Source: Magnetovibrio sp. (GTDB taxonomy: Bacteria; Pseudomonadota; Alphaproteobacteria; Rhodospirillales; Magnetovibrionaceae). Taken from it: DNA of 64,000 nucleotides. A model generated the notes under the pieces. It was not told where the DNA came from, made no database searches, and saw only the letters and a program-made list of their open reading frames with translations. Of this stretch, positions 1-8,994 are shown piece by piece. Every line of letters starts with the position of its first letter. Position 1 is the first letter of the stretch. The DNA lies in NCBI GenBank assembly GCA_026196495.1, contig JAPHSY010000008.1, positions 1-64,000 of the forward strand. The letters run 5' to 3'. The position numbers and the translations under genes are program-made.

Positions 1-1634
1 ACTTCTTTGAGGGACGTTTGAATTTCTTTTTCCGTGTGTGTGTCGAGTGCTGAGGTGGCTTCGTCAAACAGCAAGATTGCAGGTGCCTTCAAAATTGTGC
101 GGGCAATGGCGACGCGTTGCTTTTCACCGCCGGAGAGTTTCAAGCCACGCTCACCCACCACGGTTTGATAGCCATCGGGTAGACCCATAACGAAGTCGTG
201 GATTTTGGCGAGCTTCGCGGCTTGTTCAATTTCGGACGGTGTTGCGTCGGGGCGACCATAGGCGATGTTGTAATAGATGGTGTCGTTAAACAGCACCGTG
301 TCTTGGGGCACGATGCCGATGGCGGCGCGGAGTGATCCTTGTTGTACGTTGCGTATGTCTTGACCGTCGATGCGAATGGCACCGTCGTTGATGTCGTAAA
401 AACGGAACAGCAGACGAGAGATGGTCGACTTGCCCGCACCCGACGCACCGACGATGGCAACAGACTTTCCGGCGGGGACTGTGAACGATACATCTTTTAA
501 AACCGGGCGGCGTGGATCATAAGCGAAGCTGACGTTTTCAAACGTCACTTCACCGCCATTGACCTGAAGGGCTGGTGCGTTTTGTTGATCGGGTACTTCC
601 TCGTTGGCATCCAACAACTTGAACATGTCTTCCATGTCGGTAAGGGAATGTTTGATTTCGCGATAAGCGCTCCCTAAGAAGTTCAGCGGCAGGTAAAGCT
701 GCAACAGATACGTGTTGACCAAAACGAAGTCACCCACGGTCAAAGCGCCATCGGCGACACCATAGCCCGCCATCAGCATGACGATGGTGACACCCACGGC
801 GATGATGGCGCCTTGTCCGGTGTTCAGTGCAGCCAGCGACGTCTTGGATTTGATCGCGGCTTTTTCATAGCCCGCCAAGCCGACGTCGAAGCGGCGGGCT
901 TCGTGGTCTTCGTTGCCGAAGTATTTGACGGTTTCATAATTGAGCAAACTATCGATGGCTTTGGAATGGGCGTGGCTGTCGCTGTCGTTCATTTCCCGAC
1001 GGAACCGCGTGCGCCAATTGGTCAGCATCACGGTCCATACCACGTAGGCACCAATTGTGCCCAGGGTGGCGATGGCGAACGATGGGCTCAAGAAGGTCCA
1101 CAACAATACGCCGACCATGGCAATTTCAAAAATGGTGGGGATGATGTTGAACAGCATCATGCGCAACATGAACTCAATGCCACTGGAGCCGCGTTCGATG
1201 GCGCGGCTGAGCCCGCCGGTTTGGCGTTCTAAATGAAAGCGGAGCGAGAGCTTGTGCAGATGTTGGAACGTCTGCAACGCCACTTCGCGAATGGCGTAGT
1301 GGGTAACGTTGGCAAAGATCGCCGATTGCAGTTCCTTAAACGCGAGGGAGAATATCCGCACTGCACCGTAGGCGATCAATAACCCCACGGGCACGGCGGC
1401 AAAGCCAACCAGCATAGAGGGGGAGCTGAGCTCATCCACCGCGTATTTTAGGATGATCGGCACCGTCACCGTGGCGCCCTTGGCCGTGATCAGGAACACC
1501 ATCGCCAACACCACACGCACGCGCAAATCAAACCGCGTTTTGGGCCACAGATAGGGCATCAACGTGCGGATAACTTGCCAATCATCGCGGGGGTTGGTTT
1601 TGGCATCTGGTCGGCTTGATGGGCGTTGGGACAT
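1..1634 (-). CDS. ATM1/HMT-type ABC exporter, fused permease-ATPase (3' end outside window)
   Basis: Half-transporter with an N-terminal six-helix permease followed by an ATPase. Reading the minus strand gives MSQRPSSRPDAKTNP at the start, membrane segments through about residue 320, then Walker A GASGAGKST, the signature LSGGEKQR and Walker B ILLFDEATSALD close to the window edge. The permease motif LNYETVKYFGNEDHE is typical of the ATM1/HMT1 family, which moves glutathione-linked sulfur or metal species across the inner membrane; the substrate here is inferred only. About 545 codons are visible, the family is usually near 600, and the C-terminus is cut by the window. A second in-frame ATG lies at 1643; neither start has a clear Shine-Dalgarno (the AGGAGG nearby is on the other strand). 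Confidence 0.88.
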   Translation of the reverse strand, partial: MSQRPSSRPDAKTNPRDDWQVIRTLMPYLWPKTRFDLRVRVVLAMVFLITAKGATVTVPIILKYAVDELSSPSMLVGFAAVPVGLLIAYGAVRIFSLAFKELQSAIFANVTHYAIREVALQTFQHLHKLSLRFHLERQTGGLSRAIERGSSGIEFMLRMMLFNIIPTIFEIAMVGVLLWTFLSPSFAIATLGTIGAYVVWTVMLTNWRTRFRREMNDSDSHAHSKAIDSLLNYETVKYFGNEDHEARRFDVGLAGYEKAAIKSKTSLAALNTGQGAIIAVGVTIVMLMAGYGVADGALTVGDFVLVNTYLLQLYLPLNFLGSAYREIKHSLTDMEDMFKLLDANEEVPDQQNAPALQVNGGEVTFENVSFAYDPRRPVLKDVSFTVPAGKSVAIVGASGAGKSTISRLLFRFYDINDGAIRIDGQDIRNVQQGSLRAAIGIVPQDTVLFNDTIYYNIAYGRPDATPSEIEQAAKLAKIHDFVMGLPDGYQTVVGERGLKLSGGEKQRVAIARTILKAPAILLFDEATSALDTHTEKEIQTSLKE

Positions 1635-1768
1635 GCCTCTCATATAAGGAGGAACCTTTGGTCAGTGTTTATATCCATAGATAATAAGCACGCAAAGGCC
1701 CATGTGCCATGTTTCAAATGCAAAAATGTTTTGCATTCAAGGGCATGCTTAAAGAAGTTGAGGAGGGT

Positions 1769-1954
1769 TTAAGCAGCGTCTTCTTTGACGTGGAACTCGG
1801 TGTCGGCCAACAAGGTGATGGCTTCCACGGCCAAGGTGGCTTGGTTCAGATGCTGTGCGGTTTGTTCAGGTGTTAAGTTTGTCAGGTCCCGGAGGGCTGA
1901 TTTGGCAATCTTGGCTTGGACCAATATCAGTTCGATGCGTTGGTTGTCATCCAT
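1769..1954 (-). CDS. small helical hypothetical protein
   Basis: A 61-residue acidic, probably all-helical protein starting MDDNQRIELILVQ and ending HVKEDAA. The frame stays open upstream to an ATG at 2023 (84 residues), but the added segment looks unlike coding sequence and no convincing ribosome site precedes either start. I recognise no family. It lies between the ABC exporter and the parvulin on the same strand, separated from the parvulin by a strong terminator, so it probably has its own promoter. Could be spurious. Confidence 0.45.
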   Translation of the reverse strand: MDDNQRIELILVQAKIAKSALRDLTNLTPEQTAQHLNQATLAVEAITLLADTEFHVKEDAA

Positions 1955-2068
1955 GGTCGGGCTTGTGTCCGTTGTTATTTTTTGACTACTTATCGTATAT
2001 CCTTTGGCAAACATTGTGACCATAAGACGTCTGGATTATGCAGTTGTGGCGACGTGTGGATTGAAATG

Positions 2069-2106
2069 AAAAAGCCCCCAAAACCGCAAGGATTGGGGGC
2101 TTTTGA
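2069..2106 (-). terminator. rho-independent terminator of the parvulin gene
   Basis: Inverted repeat AAAAGCCCCCAA ... TTGGGGGCTTTT with an 11-base loop, followed by T residues on the minus strand. It sits about 20 bases past the parvulin stop codon. The flanking A and T runs make it potentially bidirectional. Confidence 0.85.
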
Positions 2107-2125
2107 ATAATGGGGCTTGGAAAAA

Positions 2126-2446
2126 TTAGCCAGTACGCTGGATCAAGTGATATCCAAAATCGGTTTCCACAACATCGCTGGTTTCGCCCACTTCCATGGA
2201 AAAGGCCGAATCTTCGAATTCTTTGACCATTTGGCCTTTGCCAAAGGTGCCCAAGGAACCACCATCAGCGCCGGACGGGCAATCGGAGTGTTCTTTGGCC
2301 AAATCGGCAAAGTCAGTACCACCATCGATGTCGGCTTTGAGGCCTTCGATTTGTGCCAAAGCGTCTTCTTTGGAACGGGTCGCGGTGGAACGCATGGAAC
2401 CTGCATACATCAGCAGGATGTGAGAGGCGGAAACTGTATCGGCCAT
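2126..2446 (-). CDS. PpiC-type parvulin peptidyl-prolyl isomerase
   Basis: A 106-residue single-domain parvulin that would catalyse cis-trans isomerisation of proline bonds. It has the family hallmarks: SASHILL near the N-terminus, the central FADLAKEHSDCPSGADGGSLG block, and the C-terminal DFGYHLIQ strand. No signal peptide, so it is cytoplasmic, similar in size to PpiC of enteric bacteria. The start at 2446 (MADTVSASH) is chosen because GAGGAG lies seven bases upstream; an in-frame ATG at 2470 would add eight unlikely residues. It is transcribed alone, after the GT39 gene on the same strand, and ends at the terminator at 2069-2106. Confidence 0.93.
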   Translation of the reverse strand: MADTVSASHILLMYAGSMRSTATRSKEDALAQIEGLKADIDGGTDFADLAKEHSDCPSGADGGSLGTFGKGQMVKEFEDSAFSMEVGETSDVVETDFGYHLIQRTG

Positions 2447-2506
2447 GGGAGGGCTCCTCTTTATTATCAATCTGTGCCCAGGTATACACCGGGGCTGTAA
2501 ATTTGG

Positions 2507-4051
2507 CTAACGGCAATCTGCTTGGTTGGCCGCTTGTCCGGGGGTGAGCAAAACATAGTCAATTTCGATGTGTTTTCCAGGCATGCGCAGATACGGCACC
2601 GAAAAACGTTCAAGGGGGTGGTCGTGGGCGATGTTGAGCCCGAAGGCTTTCTTGGCCTGCGCCGACAGGTTGACCATGTCTGATCCGCCTTGGTCGGCGG
2701 AAATGGCGATCAACAGGCATTGACCGTTTGCATCGGAAGGCAAGGGTGGTGTCAGGGTTGGGAATTTGGTGCTGACAATGCGGGCTTCATCGAACTCCAA
2801 TCCCAGGTTTCCGGGTAGTGGATTGGGATACCAATGTGCCAGGATGGACCCGCCTTTGAAACCGCGTGCTCTCAGCTCTGTTGCGATGGCGGGGTAATCC
2901 ACCAGGTGCTGACATTTCTTGCAATTCCATGGATCCGATACGGCCTTAACACCCAAACCTAGAGCCGATATGGCCAGTCCGGCCAGGATGACACCGCCGT
3001 AAATTTTTCGACGCTTATCGATCATGTCTTCAACACGCAAGCGGGTAAATACCCACAATGGTAACAAGATCAGTAAAAACAGATAATTGGGACGAAACTG
3101 CGTGGCACCACCCAAGACCATTAACACCATTAAAATTACCACGCCCAAAAATGTGCGCGCCAATAAGGTTGAGGCAAAATCAATGTGGTGATCAGTTGTC
3201 GGTGCGGGCTTGCGAATGAAAGCCGGAAAGACCACCAGCAAGACCAACCATAGGGGGGACAAGAACGCGAATGCGGCACGGACCAAGTTCCATAGGCCTT
3301 TGCCCACTCCGGCGATGTAGGACATGTCTTTGCCCATCTGCATTTTATAAGCCACCGCGTCGTGCATTTGGGCGGAAGCGCTTATCAGCCACAGGCCGTG
3401 TGGAGTCACAATGATGAAGGCTATCGCAATGGTGATGAGAATGCGTGGGGTGAGCAGTGCACGGCGCACTTGGGGTAGGGTAAAACCCGCCACCAAGATG
3501 GCAATCAAAAACATCACATAGGAATATTTGGTCAAAACCCCAAGGCCTGCAATGACACCCAATACTGCATACCAAAGCCAAGCCCCATTTTGAATCAACC
3601 TTAGCAAGGCTATGAAGCTCAGCACCACAAACACGCCGTTGAGCAAGCTGTGGCTGTAGCTGAAGATCGCATTCCATGCGACCACAAACAGCAGCACTGG
3701 GGATAACCCGACCAAGGCCCAGTCCAAGGGCCTGTCTGGACCCAATGTTATGCGTGCAGCGTGATAGAGGGTAATGTAAAGCAATCCCACCACCATCAAC
3801 TTAATGGCGATTAGGACTTCAGCACTTTTGCCCAGAACTGCAAAAATACTGACCAGTGCCCAAGAATACAAAGGTGGGTTGGTAACGTCGTAGCCCCATT
3901 GCAATGATTGCGTAAACAGAACCTGCTCGGCCTCATCCCCCCCCAGGGCTGGTAACAACGTGATGCGGATCAGCCAATATGACATTATCGTTGTTAACAC
4001 CAGCAGGTGAACGGCAAGGGGCTTTTGAAGCAGGTGTAAGGCTTTGCTCAT
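2507..4051 (-). CDS. GT39-like (ArnT/PMT) integral membrane glycosyltransferase
   Basis: About 514 residues with some ten to twelve hydrophobic segments. The first periplasmic loop carries GGDEAEQ, the acidic pair typical of GT39/GT83 enzymes that use lipid-linked sugars, followed by the aromatic-rich PPLYSW. The fold and length (500-550) fit the ArnT/PMT_2 group, which glycosylates lipid A, lipids or proteins on the outer face of the inner membrane. The acceptor and sugar cannot be told from sequence. The C-terminal soluble part has a Cys pair (CKKC). The start MSKALHLLQ at 4051 puts the first membrane segment close to the N-terminus; an ATG at 4099 is possible. It is the last gene of its strand before a 320-base AT-rich gap. 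Confidence 0.8.
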   Translation of the reverse strand: MSKALHLLQKPLAVHLLVLTTIMSYWLIRITLLPALGGDEAEQVLFTQSLQWGYDVTNPPLYSWALVSIFAVLGKSAEVLIAIKLMVVGLLYITLYHAARITLGPDRPLDWALVGLSPVLLFVVAWNAIFSYSHSLLNGVFVVLSFIALLRLIQNGAWLWYAVLGVIAGLGVLTKYSYVMFLIAILVAGFTLPQVRRALLTPRILITIAIAFIIVTPHGLWLISASAQMHDAVAYKMQMGKDMSYIAGVGKGLWNLVRAAFAFLSPLWLVLLVVFPAFIRKPAPTTDHHIDFASTLLARTFLGVVILMVLMVLGGATQFRPNYLFLLILLPLWVFTRLRVEDMIDKRRKIYGGVILAGLAISALGLGVKAVSDPWNCKKCQHLVDYPAIATELRARGFKGGSILAHWYPNPLPGNLGLEFDEARIVSTKFPTLTPPLPSDANGQCLLIAISADQGGSDMVNLSAQAKKAFGLNIAHDHPLERFSVPYLRMPGKHIEIDYVLLTPGQAANQADCR

Positions 4052-4377
4052 GGGGGTGCTTTTGGAGGTTAAGGTGAATGCAAGCGGTGATCCTATCACT
4101 GGGATAGGGGGAGTCGCAATGGAAGTCGGTTAAACATTTTTAATTTGTAAAATTCAACTAATAAGCAATTGTAAACAGTACATATTATTTCATTTTACGG
4201 CCCATCAAATGGGATTAATCATTTGATAGCCATTATAAGCTGGAGTAGAATTTTAGTCACTGCGGGATGGAGGTCAGGGGGGTTGGGGGATGCAATCACC
4301 AAGATCAAAATCATCTGTCAGAGTGTGATGTGCTATGGCAGTGGCGTTAAGACTAAGAACCGTAAAAGCGGACGATT

Positions 4378-6693
4378 ATGATTGCAAAATTTAGAAAAAT
4401 GAAACTGTTGTTGGCTGGTTTTGCCGTGATCCTATTGGGTATGGCAAGCCTGTTGGTGCTGTTTTTGTTTCTCATCAACACATTGATGATTGGCGACAGA
4501 ATTCAAGATGATTTGTTCGCGAAAAACTTCACAGCATACAAAATGCGCGATGCGGCCGATAAGCGGGCCTATTCCCTTTTTCGGGCGACCACCTTAGGTG
4601 ATTTTTTCGACCGGGATGCCCTGCGAATGGCAATGCAAACCGAGGCTGTGAATTTCATCCAAGCGCAAAACAGCATTAATCTTGATTCTCTAAGTTCGTC
4701 AGAACGAAAAGCATTTGCACGTATTTTGGCCAATGTTCGCCGTACATACCCAAGTGTTGATAGTGCTATGGAAGTGGTGGTTGAAGAACAATGGAGTGAA
4801 GACGTTCGTGTGCGCATGACGGAGGCTTTACACAATTTTGAAAGTGTTCGTGTAGCCATGAATGAGTTCGTCAATCAAGTTGAAATGGAGACTTATCGCA
4901 AACAAGGTGAACTCAACAAGGTACGTAGAAATCAGATGTTGGTTATTCCCATTCTGGGCGGATTTTTGTTGATGGTTTCCTTAGGCGTTGGTGTGTTTGT
5001 GGTGCGCAGGGAACTGGCCCATAAAAGCGATTTGGAAAATCGGGTTGAAGAACGAACGGCTCAGCTGAGTGAACGTGAAACACACTTTCGTACAATCTTT
5101 GAAACAGCTGCCGACAGCATTGTCACCACAAATGCTCGTGGCATTATTGAAAGTTTTAACCCTGCATCGGAACGAATCTTTGGCTATCGTGCCGATGAAG
5201 CATTGGGACAAAATGTAAATATATTGATGCCAAAATCAGATGCTGATCATCATGACGGCTATATGAAGGTATATGCCGAAGGTGGTCAGGGGGGGATCGT
5301 GGGGCGCGGGCGTGAGTTGGTTGGCGTTCGCAAAGATGGTGAAGCATTTCCAATCTGGTTGGGGCTAAACTCCATGGAAATTGGGGGGCAGCGCAAATAC
5401 GTTGGTGTGATCAGTGATTTGAGCGCTCAAAAACGTGCTGAAGATGAAGCCCGTTTGTTGGCTGATGACAATTCGATTGTTGCTGCAATTTTACGCTTGT
5501 CTTTGACATCGGATGATCTCGATACCATTTTGCAGCAAGCTTTGGATTTAATTTTAGAACGTGACAACTTGGATTTGCAGGGTAAGGGCTGTGTGTTTTT
5601 AACGGACACCGCTGAACGGCGCTTGACCATGCGGGCTCAATCCAACTTATCCCAAGATCTTTTGGAAATGTGTGACAACATTGATTTTGGCCAGTGCATT
5701 TGTGGCAAAGTTGCTGAAGGCAATGAAGCTATTGAAAAAAATTGTGTTGATACAGATCACACATTTCGTCCGCAAGACATACAAGACCACGGTCATTTTT
5801 GTGTCCCATTGAATTATGCAAATGATAATTTGGGTGTACTGAATCTTTATATTCCCCCTGGGCACAACGTAACGGAACACGAACGACGCTTGGTGTGGTC
5901 TGTGGCTGATGCTCTGGCTGGTGTGGTCCACCGACATTACAAAGAGGATGAATTACGCTTGGCGAAAGAACATGCGGAACGTGCCAACCAAACCAAGACT
6001 GAATTTTTGGCAAACATGTCGCATGAGTTGCGTACGCCGTTGAATGCGATTATTGGCTATTCAGAAATGATGGAGAATGAGACCTACGGTCCTGTTGGTG
6101 CAGATCGCTATAAAGAGTATCTGGGACATATTTCGGGATCTGGTCATCACCTGTATGGGCTGATCAATGATCTTCTGGATGTGTCACGAATCGAAACAGA
6201 TGAGTTTCCATTGAACGAAGGCAGCTTTGCTGTTTCAGATTTAATTGAGGAATGTCGCGCCCTTGTTAAAAATCGCGCCAAAGAAGCCGGGAACGAGGTT
6301 ATCTTCGAGGAGGCCGGTCACCTTCCCAGCATCCAAGCAGACGAGCGTCGGATTAGGCAGGTTCTTCTGAATCTGATTTACAATGCCATTAAGTTCACAG
6401 ATTCTGGCGGTCTGATTCAGATCAAAGCCACGTGTGAACCTGGGCACGATATGTGTATTTCTGTTATTGACCAAGGCATTGGTATTGCTAAAGAAGATAT
6501 TGAAAATGTATTTTCCATGTTTGCTCAGGTAGATACGTCTTTGTCGCGTAAATATGATGGTGCAGGCCTTGGCTTAGCGTTAAGTCGCAAGTTGATTGAA
6601 AAACATGGTGGTTGCTTACTGTTGGAAAGTGAGTTGGGGGTTGGGACCACGGCCACAATGGTTTTACCCGCCAGTCGGGTGTTGTGGAACTAA
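4378..6693 (+). CDS. membrane sensor histidine kinase with FixL-like PAS and GAF domains
   Basis: A 771-residue hybrid of: membrane helix (10-35), periplasmic helical sensor (36-185), membrane helix (187-209), PAS (about 235-355), GAF (about 365-515), HisKA with the phospho-accepting H549 in NMSHELRTPLN, and HATPase_c with N, G1 (DQGIGI) and G2 (GAGLGLAL) boxes. The PAS closely follows oxygen-sensing FixL: the heme-ligand histidine position is H292 (HHDGY) and the FixL R220 position is R312 (GRGRE). The GAF has a cluster of C440, C442, C456, C475, H461, H471 and H473. The periplasmic module is shared with the cyclase just downstream. No receiver is encoded next to it. Start chosen at the first ATG before the first membrane helix; the ribosome site is weak. 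Confidence 0.93.
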   Translation: MIAKFRKMKLLLAGFAVILLGMASLLVLFLFLINTLMIGDRIQDDLFAKNFTAYKMRDAADKRAYSLFRATTLGDFFDRDALRMAMQTEAVNFIQAQNSINLDSLSSSERKAFARILANVRRTYPSVDSAMEVVVEEQWSEDVRVRMTEALHNFESVRVAMNEFVNQVEMETYRKQGELNKVRRNQMLVIPILGGFLLMVSLGVGVFVVRRELAHKSDLENRVEERTAQLSERETHFRTIFETAADSIVTTNARGIIESFNPASERIFGYRADEALGQNVNILMPKSDADHHDGYMKVYAEGGQGGIVGRGRELVGVRKDGEAFPIWLGLNSMEIGGQRKYVGVISDLSAQKRAEDEARLLADDNSIVAAILRLSLTSDDLDTILQQALDLILERDNLDLQGKGCVFLTDTAERRLTMRAQSNLSQDLLEMCDNIDFGQCICGKVAEGNEAIEKNCVDTDHTFRPQDIQDHGHFCVPLNYANDNLGVLNLYIPPGHNVTEHERRLVWSVADALAGVVHRHYKEDELRLAKEHAERANQTKTEFLANMSHELRTPLNAIIGYSEMMENETYGPVGADRYKEYLGHISGSGHHLYGLINDLLDVSRIETDEFPLNEGSFAVSDLIEECRALVKNRAKEAGNEVIFEEAGHLPSIQADERRIRQVLLNLIYNAIKFTDSGGLIQIKATCEPGHDMCISVIDQGIGIAKEDIENVFSMFAQVDTSLSRKYDGAGLGLALSRKLIEKHGGCLLLESELGVGTTATMVLPASRVLWN

Positions 6694-6817
6694 GAGCAAT
6701 CGCCTGCACTCAACACAACCACCGATTTATAAACTCGACATTAATCATTGCCACTGGTTTAATGGCATCATTCTAAATAAGAGTTTATGAGGCGCCGTAC
6801 ACTTCCGAGGGGGGAGC

Positions 6818-8086
6818 GTGCATATATTTCGACAAACCACAGTCGCTTTATCCATTGGATTCGGCGCGATACTGGCCTGTATGCTGGGCAGTATCTATAT
6901 CGGTTTCGAGCACCTGGACCAAACGCGTGGCGCTTGGCAACGTGATGCATTGTTTCGAGAAAAGGTTCGTGCGGCGTTTTTGTTGCGTGAAGCCATTCGG
7001 GAACGGTCCTTCCACCTAACTTTTGCGACCACCATGGACGATTTTTTTGATCGTGATGAGCAACGCGAACTTTATAGCTCTAAGGCTGTGAGTTTCCTTC
7101 AGGCACGGGGGAAACTGATCGAGTTGCGCATGACAGGGCCTGAAAAGAAGGCCATGGGTTCTCTGATTGCGCGCATAGTGGAACTTCGCCCCAGAATTGA
7201 TCGGGCGATGGATCTTGTGGTGGAAAGTGGAAATAATGAATTTGCTTTAAACCAGATGCGAATTGCCCTGGATGGGCAATCAGGTGTTGTTAAAGAAATA
7301 AATGACTTTATCAAAGTAGTCGAGGCCGAGTCTGCCCGTGAAGCAGAGCTGGCCGCACTTGCCATATCGAAGACCCAGCGAAACATGTTGTATCTGAGTG
7401 GCAGTGCTGTTGCCCTCGCGGCACTTATTGGTCTTTTGGTGACCATACGTGAGGCACGGAACACACGGCGTCTGCGTCGCCATCGTGATGAATTGGCGGC
7501 TTTGTCGACCACCGATGGACTGACGGGTATCGCCAACCGCCGTCGTTTAGATCAATTCATGGACATGGAATGGTCCCGTTCAATCCGTTCTAACACCCCG
7601 GTGTCGATCATTTTGATGGATATCGATCATTTCAAGAATTACAACGATGCTTATGGTCATGGTGCTGGTGATGAATGCCTGATTAAGGTAGCCCATGCAA
7701 TGTCGGGTGTTATTGTCCGCTCAACAGATTTGTTGGCGCGCTACGGTGGTGAAGAATTTGCCTGTATTTTGCCCTCAACAGAACTTAATCGTGCCGTTGA
7801 AATTGCAGAACGTCTTTGTGCCGCAGTGTCAAAAATGGAAATACCTCATGAGCACTCAACAGCAGCAGATCACGTTACCATCAGTATTGGTGTAATGGCC
7901 ACGACACCGTGTCCCGGAGATGATTTAGCGGATGCTTTTGAAGTCGCTGATAACAACCTTTATCAAGCAAAAGAACAAGGTCGGAATCGTGTGATATCTA
8001 GTACAGTGGCCGTAGCAAAAAACAAAGACACGCAGAGTGAGTTGTTGTCGCCCATGGCCCTGGCTTCCTCAGAAGGCATAACATGA
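6818..8086 (+). CDS. membrane-anchored diguanylate cyclase (GGDEF)
   Basis: A 422-residue protein that should make c-di-GMP from two GTP. A GTG start is preceded by GGGGGGAG. Membrane helix (8-30), periplasmic helical sensor, second membrane helix (about 190-210), then GGDEF domain. The active site GGEEF is intact at 310-314 and the product-inhibition I-site RxxD is present as RSTD at 301-304, so an active, feedback-inhibited enzyme is expected. Residues 57-80 (ending ATTMDDFFDRD) align without gaps to residues 57-80 of the preceding kinase (ending ATTLGDFFDRD), so both probably read the same signal. It lies 124 bases after the kinase and converges on the lipoprotein operon with only four bases between stop codons. 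Confidence 0.95.
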   Translation: MHIFRQTTVALSIGFGAILACMLGSIYIGFEHLDQTRGAWQRDALFREKVRAAFLLREAIRERSFHLTFATTMDDFFDRDEQRELYSSKAVSFLQARGKLIELRMTGPEKKAMGSLIARIVELRPRIDRAMDLVVESGNNEFALNQMRIALDGQSGVVKEINDFIKVVEAESAREAELAALAISKTQRNMLYLSGSAVALAALIGLLVTIREARNTRRLRRHRDELAALSTTDGLTGIANRRRLDQFMDMEWSRSIRSNTPVSIILMDIDHFKNYNDAYGHGAGDECLIKVAHAMSGVIVRSTDLLARYGGEEFACILPSTELNRAVEIAERLCAAVSKMEIPHEHSTAADHVTISIGVMATTPCPGDDLADAFEVADNNLYQAKEQGRNRVISSTVAVAKNKDTQSELLSPMALASSEGIT

Positions 8087-8090
8087 AGGC

Positions 8091-8519
8091 TTAAATGATT
8101 TCGTGAGCTTCAAGAAATAGGGCTTGTGCCAAATTATCAAAAAACTGTTGATAGGGAACGGCATCGCTAATTGCGTTTAAACGTTCCTGCGCGCTGGCTC
8201 TGACTATAATTTGGTGGGAACCGCGCGGACGGACTGTAACCGTCATCCGCAAGAGAGAGTTCCCGGCTTTTGTCGCACTGACCAACCCAAGTGTGTTGTC
8301 TACTTTATCAATGGTAAAACTCAAATCTTGAAGTGTCGCAATTACAGTTCGTACAGTTAGGGTGGTGTCACTGGTATCAAACGCACGAGATTGGGCCGTG
8401 CGCAGTGCAACTTGGCTCTTATCCATCGACAAAATTTGTTGACGTGAATCGGCTTGGCACGCGGCAAGAGTTGTGGTGGCCAACAACAGCATAAAGAATT
8501 GAGCAAGTTTATTTGTCAT
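8091..8519 (-). CDS. lipoprotein of the four-member paralogous family, copy 4
   Basis: A 142-residue lipoprotein with lipobox LAAC at about residue 20. It shares four blocks with the other copies in this operon: SRAFDTSD, TLQDLSFTI, GLVSATK and a C-terminal FFDNLAQALFLEAHEI. The pattern suggests a small alpha/beta domain with a conserved C-terminal helix. It is the last gene of a five-gene operon and its start overlaps the stop of the preceding copy by four bases (ATGA). I do not recognise a named function; envelope location is inferred from the lipobox. Confidence 0.85.
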   Translation of the reverse strand: MTNKLAQFFMLLLATTTLAACQADSRQQILSMDKSQVALRTAQSRAFDTSDTTLTVRTVIATLQDLSFTIDKVDNTLGLVSATKAGNSLLRMTVTVRPRGSHQIIVRASAQERLNAISDAVPYQQFFDNLAQALFLEAHEII

Positions 8520-8992
8520 AGGCTATGCGCCTCCAAGAACAGCGACTGGGAAAGTTTGTCAAAGAAGTTTTGATAAAGTGCAGGATCAAACGAAGAACGT
8601 CCCCGATAAAATCTTGGGTCTCTGCCCGTGATGATATCTTGGAACGTTGCTCGAACCTGTATGCTTCCATCCTTAACAGGCGTTGTGGTCACCGTTATTC
8701 TGATGTTCGAGCCAAACCAAGCTGTTCCGCGTTCCGATCCTTTAGAACCGGAAACCAGCCCTGTTGTAAGGTCCGTTTCCCCCACCTTAAATCCTGTGTC
8801 TTGCAACAAAGCAACGATGGCATTCAACACCATGACTTCATCGCTGGTTTCAAATCGACGACTATCAATCTGGCGCTTTTGTGAAGCGCTCACGTTTGAT
8901 GAAAACATGGGGGCAGGTCGGTTATGCGTCTGGCAACCTGATATAATCAGAGTGGCAGCTATAACCGTGATGGCGGTGAAGGTACGTATCAT
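8516..8992 (-). CDS. lipoprotein of the four-member paralogous family, copy 3
   Basis: 158 residues, lipobox IISGC near residue 20. Family blocks: SRRFETSD, LLQDTGFKV, GLVSGSKGS and FFDKLSQSLFLEAHSL. Between the third and fourth blocks it has a longer segment with ITVTTTPVKDGSIQVRATFQ, which looks like a beta hairpin shared by the family. It overlaps the next gene by four bases and starts two bases after the stop of the BamE-like gene, indicating translational coupling. Confidence 0.85.
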   Translation of the reverse strand: MIRTFTAITVIAATLIISGCQTHNRPAPMFSSNVSASQKRQIDSRRFETSDEVMVLNAIVALLQDTGFKVGETDLTTGLVSGSKGSERGTAWFGSNIRITVTTTPVKDGSIQVRATFQDIITGRDPRFYRGRSSFDPALYQNFFDKLSQSLFLEAHSL

Positions 8993-8994
8993 GT

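Noticed and set aside
1643-1655. Shine-Dalgarno AAGGAGGA for the ABC exporter
   Set aside because: It is on the plus strand, whereas the gene is on the minus strand.
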